Assembly (NCBI GenBank): GCA_946811185.2
Contig: OX328102.1
Location: 13,331,194-13,395,193 of the forward strand
Length of the DNA: 64,000 bases
Source of the DNA: Hippopus hippopus
Lineage: Eukaryota > Mollusca > Bivalvia > Cardiida > Cardiidae
Direction: 5' to 3'
The notes beneath the pieces were generated by a model. The model ran no database searches. It was not told the origin of the DNA and worked only from the letters and a program-made list of their open reading frames with translations. Numbering within the stretch: position 1 is the first letter of the stretch; each line of letters opens with the position of its first letter. Positions 42,351 through 52,714 of the stretch are shown piece by piece. The position numbers and the translations under genes were made by a program.

Positions 42351-42520
42351 TTTCTTGACAAAGTATGACACGATTTCTATGCTAGTAAACAAGAGAAAAG
42401 GCTGCCAGTGGGAGATAATACCGTCTTTACTTTGATTGGTCAGGGAAACCACGAGATCGTGTGACGTCTTGTAGTGTTACTAAATTTAGAAAAATACGTC
42501 ATGAAATTGGAAAATCCCAC
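42351..42520 (-). promoter_or_regulatory. Mitf: Probable Mitf 5' UTR and proximal promoter
   Basis: Upstream of the first ATG the minus strand carries a CCAATCAA box (42432-42439), a second CCAAT (42506-42510), and two CRE-like sites, TGACGTCT on the plus strand at 42462-42469 and TACGTCAT at 42495-42502. No TATA box is obvious. The region is free of recognised transposons, unlike most of the locus. Promoter function is inferred. Confidence 0.4.
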
Positions 42521-43364
42521 ATATCCCAGGTTTTAGAATAGACCTCCGGAGATCGATTGCCTTAAAAAATACGATATCTGATTATTGGAAAAAAATATAT
42601 ATTTGATGGCATTCCTTTTTCAAGAAATGATACTCTCCTCTTCCATGATAAGGTATGGGTCGTATTACATTAGATATACGATCGTTCGATAAGTTAACAA
42701 ATGATTATTAAAGTTAACTCAAGTAGGTTATCAGTGTCCTGACGCTGCAAAATTACTTCATCCTTTCCCCCTCAAGAAGCAGATCAAGTAAGTGGCATGG
42801 CAATGCGAAAAAAAAGATCTTTTTCTTCTTCCTTTTCAGTCACGTTGTGAAATTATCACACAAGTACCACTTTTGTAAATTTCATATTTAAAAAAGTGAG
42901 TGAGTATCACGGAATTTAGTAGTATGTGCCCAGAGTGGGTGATTATTCTTGGGAGGGGGGGGATTACTAAAGGGTAGCAACTGTAGCACAATATCGATAA
43001 AAAAAGAAAGAGTTTATTCCCTTCTACAACAGCGGTCTCGTGTTTAAGAAAATTATATGATCAGGCGGACGAATCTTTCCCGATACTTCTTGAAATAGAT
43101 CTGTAGATATTACATGATTTTCAATGTTGATCAACTAGAGCAATTGCCTCAAACTGTTTTTGAAAAAGATAATTGAAAAATCTATCTACTTTTGAGATTA
43201 ATTTCTCTGCCAGCGACTAGCACTAGGACCGACCATACACTATTAAACAGATTGTCAACTTTACAATAACTTCCATACTTTAAAATGGTATGATTTAAAT
43301 TTGAATTCATTTTAACACCTGTTTTGTTTACTTTTGGCAGCTATTGTTACTTTAATGCATTTCC
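42521..43364. other. 5' flank of Mitf, repeat-free
   Basis: No HP element, SINE or open frame supported. Local oddities are agggggggggatt at 42953 and short AT-rich tracts. It could contain distal promoter elements. Confidence 0.35.
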
Positions 43365-43592
43365 GTGATTCCGTGATGCATGATACCAAGCAAGTCATCA
43401 CATAATTATGGGTTCATCAAGTACATTTTAGCTAACATCTGATTGAATCATGAGGAAGAATGGTCCTTGGACATACAAGAAAATGACAAATAGTAAAAAT
43501 ATCGATCCATTTCAGCCTGCGCGGACTGCGCAGGCTGACATGGTTCGATACGTTTTTCAGGTGCAATAATCCCCCTTTCACAGAGAATAGCT
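43365..43592 (+). mobile_element. HP-C copy
   Basis: The core palindrome at about 43510-43545 (tttcagcctgcgcgg ... gcaggctgacatgg) is strong. The left terminus has been lost; the right reads cacagagaatagctc. Confidence 0.7.
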
Positions 43593-44499
43593 CATAATAT
43601 CATGTTTAATAAAATTTAATACATTTTTTCGAAAATCTACAAAAGTGGAAAAAATGGTTTCCTCCCCGGATCCTAGGGTTACCAAACATAGTATCCTGGG
43701 TGCTAATGAGACCTGCGTGGCACCCCATCCCATCCAGGACAATGTCTCAAGGGTGGAAAGTTTTTAAGTACGATCAACTGTTTGCTTAAAATTTAAGTAC
43801 TAAAAATAAACTTGTTTTGGGTTGTGTAAAACTGAATGGTTTCAATGGCAACCTAAAAGCGGTTCATAGAATGGGTGCACGCCCACAATATGTTCACATA
43901 TGTCAGTCGCTACTTCATCCCAGACAAGTGAACATGTTAACATTTATAACGTTGAGCGGTGAAGTGGTGAAACACGTGACTGCCAAAGGCGAATGTCTCA
44001 AGTTTGAAGCCCGACATTAGATTATTGTCCAGAGACGCTTCGTATTTCCATTCCAATCCAAAGGTAGTCTATTGTTTTTCATTTTCAGTGCTTTACACAG
44101 AGCACAAATAACAACCAAACGATTTCTTCCAGAACAGACTAGGTATTACTAGTATACCATGGACTTCTAGTTGTACGGTTCTCTCTCGCTAATGGTCCAT
44201 ACCAAATATAGCAAGAGCTCTTTAGGACCTACGTCCTACAATTTAATCATCGTCTAGCATCAGTCAGCAGTCTTGGATAAGTAGTGGCTTAGATGTTAGT
44301 ACTTCTGTAGGTACGATCCCATCAGAAATTGTTCTGGGTTGAACGGAAGGTCTAAATAGCCGCCAGGGTGCTATGACTCGTCCAGCAGCGTCCAAGTTAT
44401 ATGGCTTGTTATCTAGATTTGGTCCAAAGAAACGAAGGAAGACGAGCTTTATCAAATTTTGCTGTTCCACTATTTGCCCGCCAGTATAAGACAGTAAGG
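43593..44499. other. Intergenic sequence with nothing firmly recognised
   Basis: A weak tRNA-like pair (gtggtgaaacacgtgactg and agtttgaagccc, about 43963-44015) could be an old SINE head. No gene supported. Confidence 0.35.
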
Positions 44500-44650
44500 C
44501 AGAAAGCTTTTGAAATATATCAGAAACTGAGAAAAAAGCTGATAACAACCATTTTCTCCTTTTCCCACAATGTTTTTAACCTTTCCAAGTACAAAGCCGG
44601 TCATATTTTCGCAAGAAAATGCTTTAAGTATGCACAAATCTAAAATTGTG
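44500..44650 (+). mobile_element. HP-A fragment
   Basis: Hairpin region (agctgataacaaccattttc) and a shortened right half, without ends. Confidence 0.55.
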
Positions 44651-44687
44651 TAACTTGTGGAACAAAGCCTTCAGGAGCTAATTTAAT

Positions 44688-44959
44688 GAGCCATGCTCTG
44701 TGAAAAGGGGCCTTAATGCATTTGCAAAAAGTATCAACCCATGTCAGCCTGCGCAGTCCGTGCAGTCGGCGCATGCTGACATCGGCCAAAGCTTTTTGCT
44801 ATGTGTAAATTTTCTGCATGTCAAAGGTCCTTTCTTCCTCCAGATCCAGTTGATTTTTAGACTAAATGGATCTGATTGATCTATAATTATGTCAGATGAG
44901 TTGCTCGGTATTATGTATAACGGAGATGCGTTAAGCCCCCTCTTGTCAGAGCATGGCTC
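44688..44959 (+). mobile_element. HP-C copy, complete
   Basis: HP-C reference copy: inverted ends gagccatgctctg and cagagcatggctc, an internal palindrome around cagcctgcgcag, and downstream landmarks tttctgcatgtcaaagg and ctataattatgtc. Confidence 0.8.
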
Positions 44960-45044
44960 AAATAAAATTGACTTTCAATAAGAAAGAAGCAGACCATAGC
45001 ATTGTATAATGTGTTTTTGCCAGAAAATTTGACACAATTTGACG

Positions 45045-45125
45045 AAATAGTGGACAGTATAGTTCACAGGTCAGACTGCACGGTCTGTGCCGTCTGGTCT
45101 TGAGCTACACTGTCTGCGAAAAGCA
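45045..45125. repeat. HP-B palindrome without flanks
   Basis: The core cagactgcacggtctgtgcc with partially paired arms (gtggacagtatagttc, gagctacactgtc). Confidence 0.6.
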
Positions 45126-45130
45126 ACATG

Positions 45131-45325
45131 GGTCCGTATTCACCAACCTTTCTTAAGAACATTCTTAGTCATATTCTCTACAATTTTCTAAATTTGAAAG
45201 TAACACAACTCCTGATTGGCTAAACAATTTGGTTTATCCAATCAGGAGTTGTGTTACTTTCAAATTTGGAAAAACTAAAGAATAAGACTCAGAACGTTCT
45301 TAAGAATGGTTGGTGAATACGAGCC
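45131..45325. mobile_element. HP-D element, best-preserved copy
   Basis: Terminal gtccgtattcaccaacc matches gttggtgaatacgagc. Inner arms cacaactcctgattggctaa and ccaatcaggagttgtgt are a perfect inverted repeat. Confidence 0.85.
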
Positions 45326-45368
45326 CTGGTCTCGATTTGCTTGTCCTCAATAAGCACTCTGGAGCTAC

Positions 45369-45850
45369 ACTCTTTACCAAACAATCCAAAGTTTTAACTA
45401 CTCCAATGAAGAAAGCTTTTGAAAACATTGTGGAAAAAGGAGAAAGGGTGTTTTCCAACTTTTTTCTCTTTTCCCCTTTTCTACCCGTCCAAAGCCTATT
45501 AGCGTCAATTCAGACCCAATTGTCATGCTCAACTGCTTTCAAGTTGAACCCGTCACGGTTAAATTTCATTGTATGGCAGGATTTTTTTTTCATACGACTA
45601 AATGTTGGTATCGTCCTTGTTAAAAATATTGGCAGACTACAAATTACCTGTTGTTCAAATGATGGAATTTGTCTGTAGTCAACATTTTCTGCAATTTCCC
45701 ACAATATTTTCAAAGGTCCTCTTCCCAGGAGTAGTTCAAGCATGCGGCTGCTTGGTAGAGGATTGATTCTTTCAGCACAAAGGCTTTTGCTAACGGCATA
45801 GAACAAGATCCGACTGCACAGAACGTGCAGTCTGATCTTGGATCTTGACC
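45369..45850. mobile_element. Diverged HP-A pair and an HP-B core
   Basis: 45369-45580 (plus) and 45580-45770 (minus) are damaged HP-A halves. 45800-45840 holds an HP-B centre (cagaacgtgcagtctgatct). Confidence 0.5.
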
Positions 45851-45951
45851 CAACCCTTTTTTAGTCAAGTCTTGATAATTTTTCTCTGTTTCAGTGGAAT
45901 ATGTTTTCAGCCGTCGAAAGCAGTCAAGCTTATAATATTATGCGATGTAAG

Positions 45952-46167
45952 AGTTCACCCTAAACTTGCTAAATAAGTTAAAAAAAAACTTTCAGGCCGA
46001 TAATAAAAGCTTGAATATTGCTATTCCCAATCTATTTTTTGAAGAAAATCATCTCCTTATCGGACAGTGTAGATCCAAGATCAGACTGCACGTTCTGTGC
46101 AGTCTGATCTTGATCTATCCTGTTCGCATAAGGTTATTGAGTCAGGCTTAGCAGCCTAGGGGTTTAA
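45952..46167 (-). mobile_element. HP-B copy
   Basis: Nearly full length with a very good palindrome (46062-46125) and the end motif gcttagcagcctaggggttt; the outer TTAA are mutated. Confidence 0.75.
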
Positions 46168-46410
46168 GACTATGTCCATTTATCCCCTAATCACTGGGTC
46201 CTCATTCAGTTCGAGTCTAATTCAATCACGTTCCGGATCTCACATCTGAGTACCTTGTCAACTTTGGAATGCTTATCACAGCAATTTTCGATTTTTTTGA
46301 CAGTGTCGATCAAGATCAGACTGCATGGAAAAATGGAACAGTTTGATAATGGGTCAACATTTCCCCGTCTTTTGACAGAAACAATATTGACACTGTAGTA
46401 TACATAACCA

Positions 46411-46908
46411 CGAGCCTTGCTCTGTGAAAAGGGGGTTTAATGCATCTGCAAAAAAAAAAGTATCGACCCATATCAGCCTGCGCGGACTGCGCAGGCTGAC
46501 ATGGGTCGAAACTTTTTGCCATTTGTAAATTTTCTGCATTTCCAAGAACCATTCTACCTCACGAATCAGTCGGTTCTTTGACTTTTGGATTCTATGGATC
46601 CGGAATTATGTGATGACTTGTTTTGTATAATCCACCACGCCGATGCATTAGACCCTTTTTGCGAGAGTGTAGCAAACACATACTCACCATGCTCCGTGAA
46701 AAGGGGGCTTAATGCATTTGCAAAAGGTATCAGTCTGCACATGCGCAGGCTGACTTTGGCCGAAATGTTTTTTGCATTTCAAAGCACTAGTGTACCTCAT
46801 GATTCAGTCGGTTGTCAGACAAAATGAATATTATGAATCCACAATTGTATGATGACTTGCTTGGTATCATGCATCATGGATATGCATAAGGCCCGCCAGA
46901 GCACGACT
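46411..46908 (+). mobile_element. Two consecutive HP-C copies (46411-46678, 46684-46908)
   Basis: The first has a strong core palindrome (cagcctgcgcggactgcgca). The second lost half of its core (ctgcacatgcgcaggctgac). An HP-B half-core at 46297-46325 (gatcaagatcagactgcatg) is cut just before them. Confidence 0.75.
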
Positions 46909-47023
46909 TATATGCATTTTGGTCTTAGTTCTTGACAGAAAATGTCGATCAGTTTCATTCATTTCACCACATAACCAACGGCAGACGATTTTATCATCGT
47001 AAAGCAGACCAGTTTCAAAAACA

Positions 47024-47266
47024 GGCCCGGCTGGGTAGCTCAGTAGTTAGCGTATCCGACTCGTAAACTGATAGTTGCGGGTTTGATTCCCGGTTCAAGC
47101 TAACTTTCTTTCCGACGATTTTTCCCTTCTCACCTCTGATGCATGAAAAAAGTAGTCAGTGGCTTGGTAAGGAAGTTGCGTCAGTACTTGTGTGGGGATA
47201 CCAGGAAACATATGCGTAGGTGCACTGACCGCTGTAATATGACCTAAGCTGTTAAAACGGCGTTAA
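47024..47266 (+). mobile_element. tRNA-derived SINE
   Basis: The head gcccggctgggtagctcagt contains an A box (tagctcagtagt) and a B box (gggtttgattcccgg). The 3' end is aagctgttaaaacggcgtta, and the last TTAA doubles as the start of an HP-B element. Confidence 0.75.
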
Positions 47267-47464
47267 CCCTTACGATGCTAAGCACGACTCAAGGACCTTT
47301 TGCGGATAGTGCAGATCAAGATCAGACTACACAGAACGTGCAGTCTGATCTTAGATCTGCACTAACCGATAAGGAGATATTTTTCATAAAAAAATATCTT
47401 TGAAATAGCAATATTTGGGTTTTTGCAATCGGCTTGAAAAATTCATTTCACTTATAAGGATTAA
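47263..47464 (+). mobile_element. HP-B copy inserted at the SINE 3' end
   Basis: TTAA at 47263-47266 and 47461-47464. The palindrome (47308-47368) is disturbed by a few changes (gatagtgcagatc, ctgcactaacc). Confidence 0.8.
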
Positions 47465-47586
47465 AATCCAATACAAACAAACAGAAGTTTTATGAGCATG
47501 GCAAAAGGACAAAGTATTCGCACCAGAGCTTTCTCCTTGTGCTTCTATATTTTCACGTGCATTCAAATGTTAAACATAAATCTATA

Positions 47587-47851
47587 TGAGCCGTGCTCTG
47601 GCAAAAGGGGGCTTAATGCAACTCCGTGATGCATCATACCAAGCAAGCCATCACATAAATATGGTTCCATAATAGCCACTTTTTTTAACAACCGACTCAA
47701 TTATGAGGTAGACTGATCCTTTGACATGCAGGAAATCGACTAATAGCGAAAAGTTTCCGCCCAGGTCAGCCTGTGCGGACTGCGCAGGCTGACCTGGGTC
47801 GAAACTTTTCGCAGATGCATTAAGCCCCCTTTTCACAGAGTGCGGCTCATA
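47587..47851 (-). mobile_element. HP-C copy, complete
   Basis: Ends gagccgtgctctgg and cagagtgcggctc. The core cccaggtcagcctgtgcgga ... gacctggg is almost perfect (47758-47800). Confidence 0.8.
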
Positions 47852-47917
47852 TTTATTGTCCCTATCTTACAGGGACATTTCAATAACGTCCGCTGCAAAT
47901 GTGTTTCAAACGTGACA

Positions 47918-48393
47918 AGTCAACTCTTTATCAAACAATCCATAGTTTTAAGGACTTTGATGAAGAATGCATCTGAAAACATTGTGGTAGGCAGCTTTTT
48001 TTTTTATTTTTCCTTTCAAAATAAATAAATAAGTAAATCCCATTATTTGAGCAATTTTAACTGTTTACCAAACGACAAAATGTTAGACTACTCCAAACTG
48101 AAAGCATTTGCAGACGACAAAATAAATGTGACTGAAAAATTGAAATTTGGATGGGGAAGGGTAGAAAACAACGTGGGAAAAAGAGAAAATGCTGGTTACC
48201 AGCATTTTCTCTTTTTCCCACAATGTTTTCAGAAGGCTTGAAATTTATTATTGAAATTTGTATTGGGAAGGGTAGAAAATGTGGGAAAAAGAGAAAATGC
48301 TGGTTTCCAGCATTTTCTCTTTTTCCCACAATGTTTTCAAACAGCTTCTTTCTCACGAACGTTAAAAGCCGGGACTGTGTGATAAAGGCTTAA
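47918..48393. mobile_element. HP-A fragment (47918-48056) then HP-A copy with two hairpins (48057-48393)
   Basis: The second copy has TTAA at 48057-48060 and 48390-48393. Its central hairpin is present twice (48167-48237 and 48276-48341), separated by a duplicated flank (gaaatttgtattgggaaggg), making it about 105 bp longer than normal. Confidence 0.8.
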
Positions 48394-48981
48394 TCCGTCG
48401 TCTGCAAATACTCTCAATTTGGAAAAGTGTAAAATGTTGTCGTCTGACTTAAGAGTTAAATCTTTACTAAACGACAAACTTTTGGACTGGACCAAATTCA
48501 AAGCATTTGCAGACGACACATTAAATGTTGATAAACTGATGATTTCTGTCTTTGGCAGGGTAAAAAAAAATTGTGGGAAAAGGAAAAAAATGCTGGTTAC
48601 TAGCATTTTCTCTTTTTCCCACATTGTTTTCAAAAGGCTTCTTTCTCATGGACGTTAAAAGCCGGGACTGTGTGGTAAAGTGTTAATTTGTCGTCTGCAA
48701 ATACTTTCAATTTGGAAAAGTGTAAAATTTTGTCGTCTGAGTTAAGAGTTAAATCTTTACCAAACGACAAACTTTTCGACAGGACCAAATTCGAAGCATT
48801 TGCAGACGACACATTAAATATTGATAAACTTACGATTCCTGTCTTTAGCAAGGTAAAGAGAAACATTGTGGGAAAAGGAGAAAATGCTGGTTACCAGCAT
48901 TTTCTCCTTTTCCCACCAATGTTTTCAAAAGCCTTCTCTTTCAGGGTCGTTAAAACTGGAGACTGTGTGGTGAAGGGTTAA
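48390..48981 (-). mobile_element. Tandem segmental duplication of an HP-A-based unit
   Basis: Two consecutive units of about 295 bp (48390-48686 and 48683-48981). Each is a 66-bp terminal HP-A fragment (cgtctgcaaatactctcaat) followed by a complete HP-A copy (48456-48686, 48749-48981). Unit junctions lie at TTAA. Confidence 0.8.
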
Positions 48982-49086
48982 GTGTAGATTTTGGAAGGTT
49001 TTTACCAAATAGGTGGATACGTTATCTGCGCAGATAAATATCATAATTCAAGATATTTTACCCTTCACTCTGTAATCTAAATTTTT

Positions 49087-49338
49087 AGCCATGCTCCGGC
49101 AAAAGGGGGCTTAATGTATCTACATGGTGCATAATACCGAGCAAGTCATCACAGAATTATGGATCCATAACTCCATTTTGTCTAACAACCGACTGAATCA
49201 TGAGGTAGACCGGTCTTTTGACATTCAGAAAATTTATAAATGGCAAAAAGTTTCGACCCATCTCAGACTGCGCAGGCTGACATGGGTCGATACTTTTTTG
49301 CAGATGCATTAAGCCCCTTTTCACAGAGCATGGTTCAT
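49087..49338 (-). mobile_element. HP-C copy
   Basis: Ends agccatgctccgg and cagagcatggttc. The core is shortened to cgacccatctcagactgcgc ... gacatgggtcg. Confidence 0.75.
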
Positions 49339-49392
49339 ATATAAATCGATCTACAAGTATAACGAGTTATGAGAGGAAAAACCATGATCTTT

Positions 49393-49524
49393 CTTTCCCA
49401 AACAGCGATGAAAACATTGTGTAAAAGGATCAATTGCTTGTTATAAGCAATCGCTTCTTTTCCCTCAATGTTTTTCAATGTTGTCGATTGCAGGGAGGTG
49501 AAAACTCGCACAGTAACGTGTTAA
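49393..49524. mobile_element. HP-A remnant with a different hairpin tip
   Basis: Hairpin tip caattgcttgttataagcaa instead of gctggtaaccagc, within HP-A-like arms and a ttaa end. Confidence 0.5.
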
Positions 49525-50732
49525 TTTTTTCAGTGCATAATTATGTGAAATATAGTCAGCAATCAGAAAAAAAAATGCCTTGTCAAAATTTTCTCTTTAA
49601 GTAGAATATCTTATAAGCTTTCAAACAGTGTTGATTCAAGGTCAGGCTGGCTCGTATGACACAGTCTGATCTTGATTTACACCGTCTGCAAAAGCATTCA
49701 AAAGTAGGTTTAACACAGAAAGGGTAAATCCAATGTTACAGTGACCTTGGTATCTATTCCGATACTACAAAATCTCACTGCTGGTTACTTAACCATTTAC
49801 AAAACAATTTTTAAAGGGTGCTTAACGACTTTATTTGCGTTTATTTGCCAGTGCTGATCATGATCAGACCCTTAGGGTACCGAATAAAGCAAATACAGTA
49901 CACTGCAGTATCTTGCACCGATCATGCATCTGATCTCTGATATACAATGTCCACTTTCCTTAGACAATAGCAACCTAGCAATTATTTGGGTTTTATTTCT
50001 AGGCTGAAAATGGCTGTTAAGTTTATTTGGCACTCGGGATCACAACGACATGAAACATTTGAAAAAAATACACAGTTCACTGTGTTTCACGGCATTGTAA
50101 AACAGTCATGCCAAAGTAGAGAATAGAAACAGACAAGTTCAGTGTTTACCAGTGAACCTTTGACGTCTTTACTCAGTAATACAGAATATTTATAACAGAC
50201 AGATAGTCCTAAACAGAGAGTAATCCATTATCTCCCGCTTGATGGCATTCTACAAATACACATCTATCTAATTTGGGCATTCTAGGTACAGAACCGGACT
50301 ACTTTTCAAAACAACAACCGTTACTTTGAATTTCAAAATGAAATAAACGTTTACTCAATAAAACGCTACCTGGTGCGATTCATTCAGCTATGATCGGCTA
50401 GCATGTAACCTATGCATCGGCCATTTATTAAAACAGCCCCTACATGCTTGGGTAATAGGCTAATAGCTTCGGTATAAGCCCTACTTTTCCCAGGTATACG
50501 GGGATTGGTGATGCATCATAGCAGACAGGTCGAATCTTCGAAGAATATGACATGCGCAGACAACGGAGAGTAATCAGTTAAAGGCAGAAACCGAAGCTTT
50601 TTTGGCCATAATGGGGGTTTTCGAAATACCGATAATTAGTACTTAGCATCTTTTATTCACTCTTGGTGTCACACCAGACGCAACACTTCCGGTACACAAA
50701 GAAAAAAAATGGTCCATGTACCAGAAGAAGGG
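49525..50732. other. Intergenic sequence, only HP-B traces
   Basis: HP-B remnants are at 49625-49690 and 49845-49870. The rest, including 49950-50730, shows no supported feature. Confidence 0.4.
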
Positions 50733-50885
50733 TAACTAATGGACTTTGTCTTTGAAAGGTTAGAAAACATGGTGGGAAGAGGAGAAAATGCTGGTAACCA
50801 GCATTTTCTCCTTTTCCTACAATGTTTTCAAAAGCCTTATTTTCAAAACGTCGTTAAAACTCGGGATTGTGTTGTAAATGGTTAA
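50733..50885 (-). mobile_element. HP-A fragment with hairpin
   Basis: Hairpin nearly intact; left end missing, right TTAA at 50882-50885. The centre reads ggtaacc although the flank is minus-oriented. Confidence 0.7.
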
Positions 50886-50968
50886 ATAGTACATTTTGTG
50901 TAGAAATAAGCACAACCCGGCAACGTCGTACTGCAGTAAATACAATAACACAGATATAATCTGGTCTC

Positions 50969-51270
50969 TTCGTTTGAATATTGTCGCTGCAAATAACTTA
51001 GATAACAACCCCTGGACGAGTCTTGTACTATTTGACCATTTCAAAATGAAAGTTATTTGTAGCGATCGAGATTATCATGAGACATACACTTGCTGTTTAG
51101 TTCCCTGTGTTCTTTTTTCCAATATAGTCTGTTCGTTTGAATATTGTCGCCGCAAATAACTTAGATAACAACCCGTGGAAGAGTCTTATACTATCTGACC
51201 ATTTCAAAATGAAAGTTATTTGTAGTGATCGGGATTATCATGAGACATACACTTGCTGTTTTTTCCTTGT
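50969..51270 (+). repeat. Direct tandem duplication, period 163 bp
   Basis: Units starting at 50969 and 51132 share ttcgtttgaatattgtcg, ataacttagataacaacc, and gagacatacacttgctgttt with few differences. No open frame follows the duplication. Confidence 0.85.
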
Positions 51271-51271
51271 G

Positions 51272-51453
51272 TTAACTCTATACCACAAGACATAAATGTA
51301 GGCTTGTCTAAATTGAAAGCATTTGCAAACGATATTTCTCTTTGAAAGGGTAGAACATATTGCGGGAAAAGAAGAAAATGCTGGTTATCAATGTTTTCAA
51401 AAACCTCTTTCTTTCGGGTCGTTTAAACTTGGAATTGTGAGGTAAAGGGTTAA
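51272..51453 (-). mobile_element. HP-A copy with hairpin right arm deleted
   Basis: TTAA ends (51272-51275, 51450-51453). The sequence jumps from gctggttatca to atgttttcaaaaacc. It abuts the 163-bp duplication. Confidence 0.75.
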
Positions 51454-51523
51454 AGAAAATTGAAAACTTGAATCAGCCTTTGACAATGAAAAATTGCACA
51501 AAATACTTTCAAGACCAAAACAT

Positions 51524-51732
51524 ATGAGCCATGCTCTGTGAAAAGGGGGCTTAATCCATCTGCAAAGGGTAACGACCCAGGTTAGCCTGCACAGTCTGCG
51601 CAGGCTGACCTGGGCCGAATCATTTGTTATTTGTCAATTTTATGACAAAAAGAATTTTACAGATCCATAATTATGTGATGTTTCGCTTAGTACAACGCGT
51701 TATGGAGATTCATCAAGCCGCCTTTTGCTCAT
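51524..51732 (+). mobile_element. HP-C copy, right part truncated
   Basis: The left end gagccatgctctgtg and the core cccaggttagcctgcac ... gacctggg are clear. The region after the core is shortened. Confidence 0.7.
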
Positions 51733-51970
51733 ATACAAAATTAAACTTTTTCAGAGTGACATGTTTAACCCATCCAAACCCGAAACAAATTTACAGACGA
51801 ATACATTTTTCGTGTCATTGCAAAGTAGTGAACAATCAATGTGAAGTATGGTTTAATACACGAATACATTTGAAAATATTGTGACGAAACGAGAAATTGC
51901 TCGTAACAAGCACTTTCTCCTTTCGTCACAACCTTTTTAAACGTTTCTTGCTGCGAGGCGTAATAAAGTC

Positions 51971-52453
51971 GTCCGCGGGCGATAATAAGTTATAGATAAG
52001 CTACAGAAATACATCATCACAACAACGGAATGCAGTATCGAGTGCAGACTGTATCTTGAGTTAAGATTAACTTTAAACACAGTTTAAAATCTTTCGTATG
52101 TGGGATTTTCGTCCTCTCTCGTGTATATAAACTGGGTCATGGCGACGGAGTACTTGAAACGTCAACGTAATAACGGACGTAAATGCTCTGTGCTTTTCTG
52201 GATCGGTCTAAGATATGGTTGCATACGGCAACTGTGAAGGCTCGCAAACGGAAGCCGAGTCATTCACAATTCAAGTTACTACAAATAGTGCAAGCAGCAT
52301 ATTTTTTTCCTACCACTTGCTGCTTTCACTTAAAAAAGTATAGGACACGTACATGTACTTTCCCGTGGGGCGACAGTCATTGTGGGCGAATTTGAACAAA
52401 CGTGCAGATTTTACCACGTTGTATAAAAAACGACACCGACCTTTCCTAAAAAT
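51971..52453. other. Unassigned sequence with a TATA-like motif
   Basis: gtgtatataaac at 52122 lies 17 nt before an ATG (52139) that opens a 32-codon frame starting MATEYLKRQRNNGRK. Too short and too close to TATA to call a gene. A degraded HP-A hairpin lies at 51870-51930. Confidence 0.25.
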
Positions 52454-52714
52454 GAGTCATGCTCCGTGAAAAGGGGCCTTAATGCATCTGCGAAAAGTAT
52501 CGACCCAGGTCAGCCTGCGCAGTTCGCGCAGGCTGACCTGGGCCGATACTTTTCGCTGTCGGTCAATTTTCTGTATGTCAAAGGACCAGTCTACCTCGTG
52601 ATTCCATTGGTTTTTAGACAAAATGGATTTTATGGATTTATGATCATGTGATGACTTGCTTGGCATCATGCATCACGGAGATGCATTAAGCCCCGTTTTG
52701 CCAGAGCATGGATC
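52454..52714 (+). mobile_element. HP-C copy, complete
   Basis: Core 52497-52553 (tatcgacccaggtcagcctg ... gacctgggccgata) is close to a perfect palindrome. Ends gagtcatgctccg and cagagcatggatc. Confidence 0.8.

Noticed and set aside
47024..47096. tRNA gene with good A and B boxes
   Set aside because: No acceptor stem; it continues into the conserved SINE body and 3' end.
52139..52237. Short gene with TATA box and ATG
   Set aside because: Only 32 codons, with TATA 17 nt from the ATG, too close for a normal promoter; no family resemblance.
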